DNA of 64,000 nt from Candidatus Acetatifactor stercoripullorum (GCA_019114005.1 DXGH01000051.1:1-64000), one strand, 5' to 3'; positions 25,250-33,595 are shown, counted from the first letter of the stretch. A program made the numbers and translations. The notes: generated by a model from the letters alone, not told the origin.

Positions 25250-26167
25250 TCACTTTTTAGTATTATCCTGCCATTTCCGACGGTATTCCAAGGGCGTACA
25301 GCCTGCATATTCATGGAAAATTTTACCAAAATAGCTGGCATTTCCCAGTCCGCAGCTTAGGCCGATCTCTGTTATGGATTCCCGGCCCTGGGCAAGCATT
25401 TGACAAGCCATCTGCAGGCGATAGCTTCTCATGTACTCTGTGGGCGTCATGTGCAGGCAATTTTGAAAAACCCGGTAGCATTCTCTTTCACTCAGAAAAG
25501 CTGCGGCTGCAAGCTTTGAGATAGAAATCTTTTCGGCGTAATGCTCATGTATATAGATCATCATGGACTTTATTTTATCTGTTTTTCCAGCGTCCGCGTC
25601 TGAACTGTTTTGGAGAAGGGGACTGCATAATTTTAAAAGCTGTAACCATATCCTTGATAAGGCTTCTCTGATGCGCAGCTCGTAGCCAAATTCATTTTCG
25701 GATAATTGAAATGCCTGGCGGATTTCATTGAGTATGGCTGCCTGGGCCGGATCGTCCGGATACAGGGGGATCATTTCAAGCTGGGAGGCCGTGACCATGG
25801 GTGTGGTATATTTTTGTTCAATGGCGCTTCCGCATTTTCCTGCAATGAAATCCGGGTCGAAAATATGAAGAAGCTGTATGTTTTTTTCCCGGCTTGTAAG
25901 TATCTGCGTCATGTGCAATACATTGGAATTCACCATGCCCCCGGAACCTGCCGGAAACACCAGAGTCTCATTGGGCGTACAATATTTTAACTCTCCGCTT
26001 TCTATGTAAAACAATTCTACGGCCTTGTGCCAGTGCCATGGAACAAAGAGCTCTCTGTAATAATCTAATTCAGCCCGCGATGCAATGTAAGGAAACTCCG
26101 GCGTAAAATCCGGCAGTTTTTCCTCTTTGCTGCCGCTGTGAAATTCTAAACTGCGTATAATTCTCAT
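25250..26167 (-). CDS. AraC-family transcriptional regulator with cupin sensor
   Basis: A 305-residue regulator. An N-terminal cupin-like AraC-binding domain (about 30-150, with PWHWHKAVELFYIESGEL) is followed by two C-terminal helix-turn-helix motifs (about 205-300, ISKLAAAAFLSERECYRVF and SITEIGLSCGLGNASYFGKIF). Such proteins usually sense sugars. GGAGGCGCGC precedes the start. It is divergent from ogt and has no sugar genes next to it, so its target is likely elsewhere. Confidence 0.9.
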   Translation of the reverse strand: MRIIRSLEFHSGSKEEKLPDFTPEFPYIASRAELDYYRELFVPWHWHKAVELFYIESGELKYCTPNETLVFPAGSGGMVNSNVLHMTQILTSREKNIQLLHIFDPDFIAGKCGSAIEQKYTTPMVTASQLEMIPLYPDDPAQAAILNEIRQAFQLSENEFGYELRIREALSRIWLQLLKLCSPLLQNSSDADAGKTDKIKSMMIYIHEHYAEKISISKLAAAAFLSERECYRVFQNCLHMTPTEYMRSYRLQMACQMLAQGRESITEIGLSCGLGNASYFGKIFHEYAGCTPLEYRRKWQDNTKK

Positions 26168-26310
26168 TCTGCGCGCCTCCTGCCGCTATTTTACCATAAA
26201 ACATAATTTTTGAAAAATTTCTGCGATTCAGATATAATGCAGGCAGAAAAATTCTGGTGTGGTTTTGGCCGCTGTGATAAAATCAAAGGTAGATAGAATG
26301 GAGGTGTGAC

Positions 26311-26817
26311 ATGCAGTATATCAGTCATTATGTATCCCCCATGGGGAATATTCTTTTAGCGGCAGATGATATGGGGCTGACCGGGTTATGGTTTGAGGGA
26401 CAGAAGTACTTTGCCCTTTCCCTGGACAAGGAGCATACGGAAAGGGAAATCCCGCTATTTGAAAAAGTGAAGAGCTGGCTTGCTGTTTATTTTTCAGGGA
26501 AAGAGCCGGATTTTACGGTGCCGCTTCATTTTACAGGAACCTCTTTTCAGAAGCAGGTGTGGGAAATTCTCTGTTCCATTCCTTATGGCCGGACCATGAC
26601 CTATGGAGAGATTGCAAGTCAGGTCGCTGCAAAAAGAAGCCTGCCTCATATGTCTGCCCAGGCGGTGGGCGGCGCAGTGGGGCATAATCCTATTTCTATT
26701 ATTGTTCCCTGCCACCGGGTTGTGGGAACGGACGGCAGTCTCACAGGATACGCGGGAGGGATTGATAAAAAGGTGAGGCTGCTTAAGCTGGAAGGGATAA
26801 GAATATGCAAAAATTGA
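26311..26817 (+). CDS. ogt: Methylated-DNA--protein-cysteine S-methyltransferase
   Basis: A 168-residue suicide DNA-repair enzyme that removes alkyl groups from O6-alkylguanine. It has an N-terminal ribonuclease-like domain, then the DNA-binding domain with IPYGRTMTYGEIASQV and the catalytic PCHRVV with acceptor Cys134. An intervening segment QAVGGAVGHNPI supplies the usual Asn-Pro contact. GGAGGTG lies 6 nt before the ATG. Together with the PAHR protein at 5243, the window carries one active and one inactive member of the fold. The final codons overlap the next, degraded P-loop frame. Confidence 0.93.
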   Translation: MQYISHYVSPMGNILLAADDMGLTGLWFEGQKYFALSLDKEHTEREIPLFEKVKSWLAVYFSGKEPDFTVPLHFTGTSFQKQVWEILCSIPYGRTMTYGEIASQVAAKRSLPHMSAQAVGGAVGHNPISIIVPCHRVVGTDGSLTGYAGGIDKKVRLLKLEGIRICKN

Positions 26818-27143
26818 TGATACTTAGAGGTAATTCAGGCAGTGGAAAAACCACCATTGCGAATCACGAGAGTTGGCGAAAAGATACAGCCTGTTGGTTT
26901 ATGATGCTGATGAATTTTTTTGGACGTACCGTTGAGGAATATCAAATTTCACAAAAACCGGTCAAGCCATACGGATATCAATTTCATTATATGAATACCT
27001 TGCTCATGGTTGACAACTTTCTTCCCAATTTTGAAATCAATGAAGAAAATAGGAAAAGATACAGAAAGCCGGAAACGCAGAGAGATTGCAGAAAAAGAAA
27101 AAGGCAGAGAGCCGACAAAAAGAAGTTGACTGCTTGTTTCTGA
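26805..27143 (+). pseudogene. Degraded P-loop kinase/ATPase fragment
   Basis: The frame begins MQKLMILRGNSGSGKTTIA, a Walker A motif of the small AAA/zeta-like kinases. It then loses similarity and ends in a lysine/arginine-rich tail that looks frameshifted. A second, offset frame reads YDADEFF just before a run of seven Ts, after which the main frame continues GRTVEEYQ, consistent with a +1 slip. The gene overlaps the end of ogt by 13 nt. I read it as a remnant, not an active enzyme. Confidence 0.55.
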
Positions 27144-27200
27144 AAATGTATGAGGACAGAGCCGGTGGAACTCATCAAGGAAAATGCGGAGGGAAGCTTT

Positions 27201-27380
27201 ATGAAGAAGAAAGTCTGTTTAGTAATTACAATTTTTGCAGTCATTACATTATTGACAGGGATTCCACATTTAGTTTATGGAATACAAGCACGGGGAATAG
27301 ATGGTGTTAATTATGGACGAGTGATTTTTCCATTACTAATTGGCATAATTGCATTTTATATGTATAAAAAGCAGGAATAA
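27201..27380 (+). CDS. Small two-helix membrane protein
   Basis: A 59-residue product with two predicted membrane helices (about 4-26 and 38-54) joined by a short loop, ending in KKQE. ATG 27201 follows GGAGGGAAG. No family recognised. It sits in a tract of small and decayed genes. Confidence 0.5.
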   Translation: MKKKVCLVITIFAVITLLTGIPHLVYGIQARGIDGVNYGRVIFPLLIGIIAFYMYKKQE

Positions 27381-27416
27381 GAAAACTGAATACCAGCCGC
27401 CACTGGCGGCACACCT

Positions 27417-27478
27417 GGCAGGAAATCAGAAACGGTTTCCTGCCTTTCCTTTACCCGGATGCCGGGAGAAAGGAGGGA
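27417..27478 (+). repeat. Copy 1 of a degenerate ~50-bp repeat, with hairpin
   Basis: GGCAGGAAA (27417-27425) pairs with TTTCCTGCC (27436-27444). From 27429 the DNA (GAAACGGTTTCCTGC, then ACCCGGATGCCGGG) resembles 28274-28323 at about three quarters of positions. Both copies lie just after the stop codons of tiny membrane-protein genes. Confidence 0.4.
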
Positions 27479-27606
27479 AGCTACACTGCCCTTGCGCTGC
27501 AGGCTGTTCCCGCCCGGTAAGTTTACAATTTGTCTATTCCCCAAAGTAACTGGTCATAGTATAATAAAGTCAGCGATAAAGCAGTATTTGATAAAGGTGA
27601 CAAATT

Positions 27607-27993
27607 ATGAAACGGTTTGCTGTCCAGATGATAGACGGTTCTATTTCATCCGATTGGTGGAAAACGATAATGGAACATTTTACGAATGTTGGCGATACTT
27701 TTGAAATCCGGTGCTGGAAAGAAGAATTATCCGAGATTGCAAGAGCATCTTTATATGGTGCTGCCATAGATGATAAAAATGAGGTGTCAATCAAGGGCAT
27801 TGTAACCAAAGAACTACTCGAAGAATTACTGACAGATAACCCTGAGGATAAAACGATCTATAACAAAATGACGAGCTTTTTCACAGTCAATATAAAAAAT
27901 GACTTGTATGATATTTGGAGCGAGCATTATGGTACGGAAATGTATTTAGAAATAGCTGCTGCCAAGGATATAGCTTTTTTGAACAGGTCATAA
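27607..27993 (+). CDS. Hypothetical protein of unknown function
   Basis: A 128-residue soluble, acidic protein starting MKRFAVQMIDGSISSDWW. AAAGGTGAC lies 7 nt before the ATG. It has the length and composition of a genuine small gene, with an even spread of charged residues and an ending NDLYDIWSEHYGTEMY. I do not recognise the family. Neighbours are small membrane proteins. Confidence 0.6.
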   Translation: MKRFAVQMIDGSISSDWWKTIMEHFTNVGDTFEIRCWKEELSEIARASLYGAAIDDKNEVSIKGIVTKELLEELLTDNPEDKTIYNKMTSFFTVNIKNDLYDIWSEHYGTEMYLEIAAAKDIAFLNRS

Positions 27994-28089
27994 ATCAGTA
28001 TTCCGATCAGTTTAGTATCGGAACACTATAGCAACAAAGCCCTATTTGTCGAAAAATGAGCCGCATAAAAATCAGTTTAGGAGGAAAAT

Positions 28090-28275
28090 ATGACCAAGAA
28101 GTATTCGAGAATTATTGCTGCCATTATGCTGATAACTGCGATTGTTTTTATTTTTATTGCATTGAATAACCCGCAGGCAAGTTTTCCGTGGAGCAATGCA
28201 ATTACATATATTCTTTATGGGATATATGTTTTCCTAATGATTGTGCTGTTTATTGCTCCATTTAAGAAAACTTGA
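28090..28275 (+). CDS. Small two-helix membrane protein
   Basis: A 61-residue product with hydrophobic helices at about 8-26 and 37-56, separated by NNPQASFPWSNAI. TAGGAGGAAAAT directly upstream is a strong ribosome site. Family unknown. An inverted repeat TTCCGAT/ATCGGAA lies about 70 nt upstream (near 28003-28025). Confidence 0.5.
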   Translation: MTKKYSRIIAAIMLITAIVFIFIALNNPQASFPWSNAITYILYGIYVFLMIVLFIAPFKKT

Positions 28276-28477
28276 AACAGGTTCCCTGCTCTTTTTATGC
28301 CCGGACGCTGGAGGAGAAAGGGATTTTGTAACACGATTACACGCATGAAGAGACGTGTGCAGGAATATGCAGGAAGCCATGTCACAGACAGTTTGACTGC
28401 AGGAATATTCTGGAAAAATATTTGCCGTCTGATATGCTTGTGGATGCGTGGCAGCTATTGGTATTTCCGACACACTA

Positions 28478-28585
28478 AAAGGGGAAACGAAAATAGCCGC
28501 CACTACTGCCAATAGTGACGGCTGATGTAAAACATTAGCTTTTAACTTTTCGGAGGGTAGCCGCTTCTATGGCTTTCCCTTTTGT
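28478..28585 (-). ncRNA. Probable small RNA (antisense/antitoxin-like)
   Basis: On the minus strand TTGAGT (28615-28620), a 17-nt spacer and TATAGT (28592-28597) form a good sigma-A promoter. About 65 nt downstream lies a terminator hairpin: AGCCGTCACTA pairing with TAGTGGCGGCT (28495-28523), followed by ATTTTCGTTT. The about 100-nt transcript has a further AGCC...GGCT hairpin near its 5' end and no ORF. The sequence style reminds me of the RatA-like RNAs found opposite small holin-like toxins in Firmicute mobile elements, but no toxin ORF survives on the plus strand. Confidence 0.45.
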
Positions 28586-28832
28586 ATTTTAACTATAGCA
28601 TATCCAGCGGAAGGACTCAAGGGACAAACGCACGTTTTGCAAGTGGCCCCAAAGGCTGACCTGCTGACCTATCATTCTCTTATCAGACATTTCCTCTTTT
28701 CAGAATATCCACAGGAACACGCCACAAGCCCCAAATCTCGATTTTAACGGCATAGACGAAGGAGCCTGCCGATTTCAACGACACTATATAAATTCTTATT
28801 TTATCAGCTTTTTAGAAATAATTTATAAATAA

Positions 28833-28859
28833 TTAGCACTCACCTCTTGACAGTGCTAA
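28833..28859 (+). promoter_or_regulatory. CIRCE operator (HrcA-binding site)
   Basis: TTAGCACTC, 9-nt spacer, CAGTGCTAA: 17 of the 18 arm positions match the CIRCE consensus TTAGCACTC-N9-GAGTGCTAA. The right arm overlaps the -35 box of the Hsp20 promoter, so HrcA binding would block transcription. Confidence 0.85.
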
Positions 28860-28875
28860 CAATGAGTGTTATAGT
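28847..28875 (+). promoter_or_regulatory. Sigma-A promoter of the hsp20 operon
   Basis: TTGACA (28847-28852), 17-nt spacer, TATAGT (28870-28875), about 115 nt before the first Hsp20 start. Five bases of the CIRCE right arm fall within or next to the -35 hexamer. Confidence 0.8.
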
Positions 28876-28992
28876 ACACTTAGAACAAAGGAAAGGGATA
28901 AAAAGAAAAAGTCCCGATCCGATGCAGTAACACGACACCTCGGATTTCACCGATAGTGCTAAAAGATTTAGTTATGGAAGGAGATATGACTT

Positions 28993-29442
28993 ATGTTGAG
29001 ACCTAGTATTTTTGGAGAAGATTTATTTGATGAAATGATGAGTTTTCCTTTTGGGGATGAATTTTTTGGGAAGAAGAATCCGTTGTACGGCAAGAATGCA
29101 AAGAACATGATGAAGACGGACGTAAAAGAGCTGGATGATGGCTATGAAGTAGACATTGATCTGCCGGGCTTCAAGAAAGAGGAAGTAAGCGTTGAGCTGA
29201 AGGATGGTTATCTTACCGTTTCCGCAGCCAAGGGACTTGATAAGGATGAAAAGGATGAAAAGTCCGGAAGGTACATCCGCAGAGAGCGTTATGCGGGCAG
29301 CATGAGCAGGAGCTTCTATGTGGGTGAGAACGTGACGCAGGATGAGGTGAAGGCAAAATATGAGAATGGTATTTTGAGGCTGAGTGTTCCCAAGAAGGAA
29401 GCAAAGGCCGTTACCCAGAATAATTACATTGCCATTGAATAA
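28993..29442 (+). CDS. Hsp20/alpha-crystallin small heat-shock protein, copy 1
   Basis: A 149-residue ATP-independent holdase. The alpha-crystallin domain spans about 38-135, with VDIDLPGFKKEEVSVELKDGYL, the RSFYVGENVTQDEVKAKYENGIL region and the C-terminal LSVPKKE with the IxI/V-type tail. The N-terminus MLRPSIFGEDLFDEM is shared with the following copy, so they are recent tandem duplicates. GGAAGGAGAT lies upstream. It is first in the CIRCE-controlled operon. Confidence 0.94.
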   Translation: MLRPSIFGEDLFDEMMSFPFGDEFFGKKNPLYGKNAKNMMKTDVKELDDGYEVDIDLPGFKKEEVSVELKDGYLTVSAAKGLDKDEKDEKSGRYIRRERYAGSMSRSFYVGENVTQDEVKAKYENGILRLSVPKKEAKAVTQNNYIAIE

Positions 29443-29490
29443 AATCTGAATTGTGAAAGAAAATAGAGAGAAGAAAAGGAGAGATGACTT

Positions 29491-29943
29491 ATGTTGATGC
29501 CTAGTGTTTTTGGAGAAAATTTATTTGATGATGATTGGTTTAACTTCCCGTTTGAAAGCGAATTTTTCGGCAGGAAAAATCCCCTGTACGGCAAGCGCGC
29601 TCAAAACATTATGAAAACGGATATCCGCGAGACGGATGAGGGCTATGAGCTGGATATTGACCTGCCCGGCTTTAAGAAAGAGGAAATCAATGCAAAGCTG
29701 GAGAATGGTTATCTGACTGTTACCGCCTCCAAGGGGCTTGACAAGGATAAACAGGATAAAAAGGGTAAATATATCCGTCAGGAGCGCTATGCAGGCAGCA
29801 TGAGCAGAAGCTTCTACGTGGGCGAGAATCTGCGTCAGGAGGACATCAAAGCGAAATATGAGCACGGCATTTTGAAGCTGTGTCTGCCCAAGGAGCAGCC
29901 CAAAGCTGTGGAAGAGAACAAATATATTGCAATCGAAGGCTGA
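29491..29943 (+). CDS. Hsp20/alpha-crystallin small heat-shock protein, copy 2
   Basis: A 150-residue paralogue of the preceding gene. It has the same start (MLMPSVFGENLFDD), the same alpha-crystallin core (LDIDLPGFKKEEINAKLENGYL) and the end LCLPKEQPKAVEENKYIAIEG. GAAAAGGAGAG precedes the ATG, 48 nt after copy 1, so both are on one transcript that ends at the terminator at 29964. The duplication may allow mixed oligomers. Confidence 0.94.
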   Translation: MLMPSVFGENLFDDDWFNFPFESEFFGRKNPLYGKRAQNIMKTDIRETDEGYELDIDLPGFKKEEINAKLENGYLTVTASKGLDKDKQDKKGKYIRQERYAGSMSRSFYVGENLRQEDIKAKYEHGILKLCLPKEQPKAVEENKYIAIEG

Positions 29944-29963
29944 GACTGATACCTTAAAAAGTG

Positions 29964-30005
29964 ATTCCCTTGGGGAGGAGGAGACTTCTCCCCAAGGGAA
30001 TTTTT
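29964..30005 (+). terminator. Intrinsic terminator of the hsp20 operon
   Basis: ATTCCCTTGGGGA (29964-29976) pairs perfectly over 13 bp with TCCCCAAGGGAAT (29989-30001), followed by a T5 run. Confidence 0.92.
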
Positions 30006-30097
30006 GTCTCGGGAATCAGATTTAAAAATGGACTTTGGGAAAGCTTTTTTATATAATAGGCTTAAGATGTGTGTGATCAGAATACGGAGGGATGGCA

Positions 30098-30772
30098 ATG
30101 AGAATACTGCTTGCTGAGGATGAGAGAGATTTGAATCGTATCATCAGGCAAAAGCTTACATCGGACGGGTATGGTGTGGACAGCTGCTTTGACGGTCTTG
30201 AGGCTTTGGAGCATTTCAGAAGTATAACGTATGATGCAGCTATTTTAGATGTCATGATGCCGAAAATGGATGGCATCACATTGCTTAAGAAAATCAGGCA
30301 GGAGGGAAATCAGACGCCGGTGTTAATTTTGACGGCCAGAGATGCGGTATCCGACAAGGTGACCGGCCTGGACAGCGGTGCAAACGATTATCTTGTAAAG
30401 CCCTTCTCCTTTGAAGAGCTGGGAGCCAGGCTGCGGGCGATGACCCGCAGCGCCTTCGGAGAGTCGAGCAGCGTACTGGCTGTGGCGGATTTGACCCTTG
30501 ACACCGCAACCCATGAGGTAAAACGGGCAGGCAGGGAGATCACTCTTTCGGCCAAGGAATATGCACTGCTGGAATACCTGATGTACAACAAGGGAGTAGT
30601 GCTGTCAAGGGAAAAAATTGAGGATCATATTTGGAATTACGACTATGAAGGCGGCACCAATGTGGTGGATGTATATATCAGCTATCTGCGCAAAAAAATT
30701 GACAGCGGCCATGAGACAAAGCTGATTCATACCCTGCGGGGCAGAGGCTACGTGCTGAAGGAAGGACTGTAA
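30098..30772 (+). CDS. OmpR/PhoB-family response regulator
   Basis: A 224-residue regulator. The receiver domain has phosphoacceptor D51 (AILDVMMPKMDG), K101 in LVKPFSF, and a winged-helix C-terminus (LTLDTATHEVKRAG, VDVYISYLRKKID, TLRGRGYVL). ATG 30098 is preferred over 30092 because the CGGAGGG site ends about 8 nt upstream. It is directly followed by its kinase and then by a PepSY protein and an LspA-like gene, all on one strand. Confidence 0.94.
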   Translation: MRILLAEDERDLNRIIRQKLTSDGYGVDSCFDGLEALEHFRSITYDAAILDVMMPKMDGITLLKKIRQEGNQTPVLILTARDAVSDKVTGLDSGANDYLVKPFSFEELGARLRAMTRSAFGESSSVLAVADLTLDTATHEVKRAGREITLSAKEYALLEYLMYNKGVVLSREKIEDHIWNYDYEGGTNVVDVYISYLRKKIDSGHETKLIHTLRGRGYVLKEGL

Positions 30773-32185
30773 ATGAAAAGACTGTCCATAAGATTAAAAG
30801 TGACCATTTGGTTTGCAGCGGCGTTATTTTTAAATGCCGTTTTGTTGTTCGCAGCCGTTTTGTCTGTGAGTAACTCTGTGATTCAAAAAACCATACGGGA
30901 TAATCTGGTAGAGACGGTGATGGACAATGTGGACGAGATTGCGTTTTTTCATGCCGGAGACATGAGCCGGTATGCAAACGACTGGGATCACTATATTGTT
31001 TACGGCAGCGGCTTTCTGGAGATTGATGATGATTTCCTTGACGCGGTAAACGGGGTATACACTTCACTGATGAATGTGGACGGCAGCCTGCTGTATGGAG
31101 AAAATCCGATTCTTAAGGGAACAGCGGGACTGGAGCTTTTGGATGGAGAGATTCAGAGACTGCGGGTGGAAGGAACGCTGTACTATGTTTATGACAGAGA
31201 GCTTACAAGACAGGGGCTGGAGGGCTTATGGCTTCGCGGAATTGTGTCGGAAACACAGGGAGAAGCACAGCTTTCCTCCATCGCCAGGCTTTCCCTGATT
31301 CTGCTTCCCACCCTGGCAATTCTGGCTGTTGTAGGCGGATACATGGTGGCGGGAAGGGCGCTTAAGCCCATTCAGAAGATTTCTGCGGCGGCGGCCCAGA
31401 TACGCCAGGGAGGCGATCTGAAAAAAAGGATAGAGCTGGGCGAGGGCAAGGATGAGCTTCATGAGCTTGCAGATAATTTCAATCAGATGTTTGAACGGCT
31501 GGATGACTCCTTTGAAGCGGAGAGACGTTTTACCTCCGATGCCTCCCATGAGCTGAGGACTCCCATGTCGGTGATTATGGCCCAGTGTGAATATACACTG
31601 GAAAAGCCAAGAAGTGTGGAAGAGTACCAGGAAGCGCTGGAGGTGATACACAGACAAGGCAGCAGGATGTCTGGGCTGATTCGGAACATGCTGGATTTTA
31701 CAAGGCTGGAGGGTAAGGCGGAGAGCTTTGGAAGGGAGATTGTGGATTTATCGGAGCTTGCCGCGTCGGTCTGCGAGGATATGGCACTGGTCCAGGAGAA
31801 GGGAATCCGGCTGACCAGCAGCATCGAGGAAGGCGTGCTTGTGGAAGGTAACAGAAGCCTGCTTTCCAGACTGCTTGTAAATATGATTACCAACGCATAC
31901 CGCTATGGAAGGGAAAATGGAGAAATCCGGGTCACTCTGGAGGAGGACGAAAAGGAGATACGGCTTCTCGTGGCGGATAATGGAATCGGCATTGCCGACG
32001 AGGACCAGGAAAAAATTTTTTCCCGGTTTTATCAGGTGGACGCTTCCAGGACAGGCAGAGGCAGCGGACTTGGGCTTTCCATGGTGCGGCAGATTGCCCA
32101 GTTTCACGGCGGGCAAATCACGGTAAAAAGCCGATTAGGAGAGGGAAGCTGCTTTATTTTTTCCATTCCGAAAAAAAATATTTGA
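30773..32185 (+). CDS. Sensor histidine kinase
   Basis: A 470-residue membrane kinase. TM1 is at about 10-32, then an extracellular domain (about 33-175), TM2 at about 178-198, a HAMP domain (200-250), the phosphoacceptor H259 in SDASHELRTPMSVI, and an ATPase domain with NMITNAYRYG, DNGIGIADED and GRGSGLGLSM. It starts immediately after the regulator's stop codon. It probably senses envelope stress or a peptide, judging from the PepSY neighbour; that part is inference. Confidence 0.94.
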   Translation: MKRLSIRLKVTIWFAAALFLNAVLLFAAVLSVSNSVIQKTIRDNLVETVMDNVDEIAFFHAGDMSRYANDWDHYIVYGSGFLEIDDDFLDAVNGVYTSLMNVDGSLLYGENPILKGTAGLELLDGEIQRLRVEGTLYYVYDRELTRQGLEGLWLRGIVSETQGEAQLSSIARLSLILLPTLAILAVVGGYMVAGRALKPIQKISAAAAQIRQGGDLKKRIELGEGKDELHELADNFNQMFERLDDSFEAERRFTSDASHELRTPMSVIMAQCEYTLEKPRSVEEYQEALEVIHRQGSRMSGLIRNMLDFTRLEGKAESFGREIVDLSELAASVCEDMALVQEKGIRLTSSIEEGVLVEGNRSLLSRLLVNMITNAYRYGRENGEIRVTLEEDEKEIRLLVADNGIGIADEDQEKIFSRFYQVDASRTGRGSGLGLSMVRQIAQFHGGQITVKSRLGEGSCFIFSIPKKNI

Positions 32186-32256
32186 TTCTAATGTTGTTTT
32201 AATATTTGGTTTTTATAATAGGAGTTACAAAAGGAAAGAAGAGGAGATGAGACATT

Positions 32257-33117
32257 ATGAAATTCTTGAAAAAACTTTTTGCAACCCCTGTGAGAGCCAT
32301 CATTACCTGCTTCTGTATGCTGGCGGTGATCTGCATTGTTGGAATCGTTGCAGCAGTAAGCGTGATTACGAACAGTATTGAAAGGCAGGCTGGACTGGAA
32401 GCATCCAGAAGCACTCAGACAGTAGTGGCAGAGCAGAATACGGCGGCAAATCAAAGCCAGCCGGAACAGAGCACCATTACCAGCCAGACTCAGGGCACAG
32501 ATCAGAGCGCAGCAGACCAGGCTCAGACTGCTGCACAGAGCAGCACTACAAACCAGGCACAGTCCTCGACTCAGAGCGGCACTGCAAATCAGGCACAGCC
32601 TTCCACTCAGAGCGCAGCTGCCAACCAGGCGCAGAGCGGCTCTCAGACAGCAGGCATTGGTCTGGAGGCCGCAAAGGAAATCGCCCTGGCGGATGCGGGA
32701 CTGACTGCTGCTGACGTTACCTTTACCAAGGAAAGGTATGAGAGAGAGGATTTCGTATATGTATATGAGATAGATTTCTATACCTCCACGCAGGAGTATG
32801 ACTATGAAATCAATGCAGATACAGGCGAAATTTACAGCAGGTCTGTGGAATCCTTCCAGACGGGAGCCCAGGTAAATACGGGCAGTGGGACAAATGCGAA
32901 TCATTCCTATATTGGTGTGGATGCGGCAAAGTCTGCAGCGTTAAGCCATGCGGGAGTTTCCGCTGACAGCGCAACCTTTTCCAAGGCGAAGCTGGATAAT
33001 GATGACGGACGCATGGAATATGAAATCGAATTCTATGCAGGTGGAATGGAATATGACTATACCATAGATGCCTTTGACGGCACAATTTTAGAGTATGACA
33101 GCGAGCGCTGGGATTGA
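32257..33117 (+). CDS. Membrane-anchored protein with two PepSY domains
   Basis: A 286-residue protein. An N-terminal membrane helix (about 15-38) is followed by a low-complexity extracellular linker (about 50-128) rich in Gln, Ser, Ala and Thr in NQAQSSTQSG-like units. Two PepSY domains follow (about 130-190, GLEAAKEIALADAGL through EINADTGEIYS, and about 215-285, GVDAAKSAALSHAGV through TIDAFDGTILEYD). PepSY domains are thought to inhibit or modulate extracellular proteases. GAGGAGATGAG precedes the start. The gene lies 71 nt after the kinase, so the TCS probably controls it. Confidence 0.88.
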   Translation: MKFLKKLFATPVRAIITCFCMLAVICIVGIVAAVSVITNSIERQAGLEASRSTQTVVAEQNTAANQSQPEQSTITSQTQGTDQSAADQAQTAAQSSTTNQAQSSTQSGTANQAQPSTQSAAANQAQSGSQTAGIGLEAAKEIALADAGLTAADVTFTKERYEREDFVYVYEIDFYTSTQEYDYEINADTGEIYSRSVESFQTGAQVNTGSGTNANHSYIGVDAAKSAALSHAGVSADSATFSKAKLDNDDGRMEYEIEFYAGGMEYDYTIDAFDGTILEYDSERWD

Positions 33118-33136
33118 ATTTAGGAAAGGGCATACG

Positions 33137-33595
33137 ATGACAATCTTGGGCTGTTTGGGAATTATATCAGGTATTTTTTTGGGAGACCTTTGGATCAAAA
33201 ATAAAGTGGAGAAGAGCCTGGCAGAGGGCGAAACCAGAGAATTGTTTGGGGGAAGGCTTCTGCTGCGCAGGCATCATAACAGAGGGGCGGCGTTGAATTT
33301 CGGAGAGCGAAAGCGTCCTGTGATCGCTGCCCTTTCTCTTCTGTTAACGGCTTTTGCCCTGGGAGCGCTGCTCCTTAGTCTGGGACAGAAGGGAAACGGG
33401 ATGCTGAAAGCGGGATTGTCCCTGCTTGTGGGAGGCGCCTTCAGCAACACTTACGACAGACTGAAAAGAAAGTATGTGGTGGATTATATCAGCTTTGGCG
33501 TAAAGTGGAAGGGACTTAGAAAAGTGGTGTTTAATGTATCGGATTTCTGCATTATAATAGGCGCGTTGCTGGCGGCTTTTGGGGCCGGGCGGTAA
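33137..33595 (+). CDS. Signal-peptidase-II (LspA)-like protein
   Basis: A 152-residue membrane protein with four hydrophobic segments. It carries the LspA motifs: HHNRGAALNFGE (NxGAA type), the GAFSNTYDR motif, VVDYISF with the first catalytic aspartate, and FNVSDFCI with the second. LspA cleaves lipoprotein signal peptides at the lipid-modified cysteine. The sequence is divergent from housekeeping LspA, so it may be a second, specialised copy. Start 33137 has AGGAAAGGG upstream. It is last in the TCS-PepSY run. Confidence 0.85.
   Translation: MTILGCLGIISGIFLGDLWIKNKVEKSLAEGETRELFGGRLLLRRHHNRGAALNFGERKRPVIAALSLLLTAFALGALLLSLGQKGNGMLKAGLSLLVGGAFSNTYDRLKRKYVVDYISFGVKWKGLRKVVFNVSDFCIIIGALLAAFGAGR

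Larger units (their letters stand above)
28276..28992. other. 717-bp intergenic region: repeat copy, probable small RNA, heat-shock promoter
   Basis: No convincing protein gene. From left to right: a second copy of the degenerate repeat (28274-28323); an untranslatable tract to about 28480; a probable minus-strand small RNA (28478-28585) with its own promoter; then unassigned DNA to about 28820 that looks like mobile-element scar; and finally the CIRCE-controlled promoter and about 110-nt leader of the Hsp20 genes. Confidence 0.55.

Noticed and set aside
28297-28515. 72-residue plus-strand frame after the small membrane gene
   Set aside because: It has no ribosome site, a scrambled basic/aromatic composition and overlaps the probable minus-strand RNA terminator; it looks like read-through of decayed DNA.
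32440-32650. Repeat array resembling a CRISPR or tandem repeat
   Set aside because: It is the in-frame Gln/Ser/Ala-rich linker of the PepSY protein, with irregular units and no spacers.
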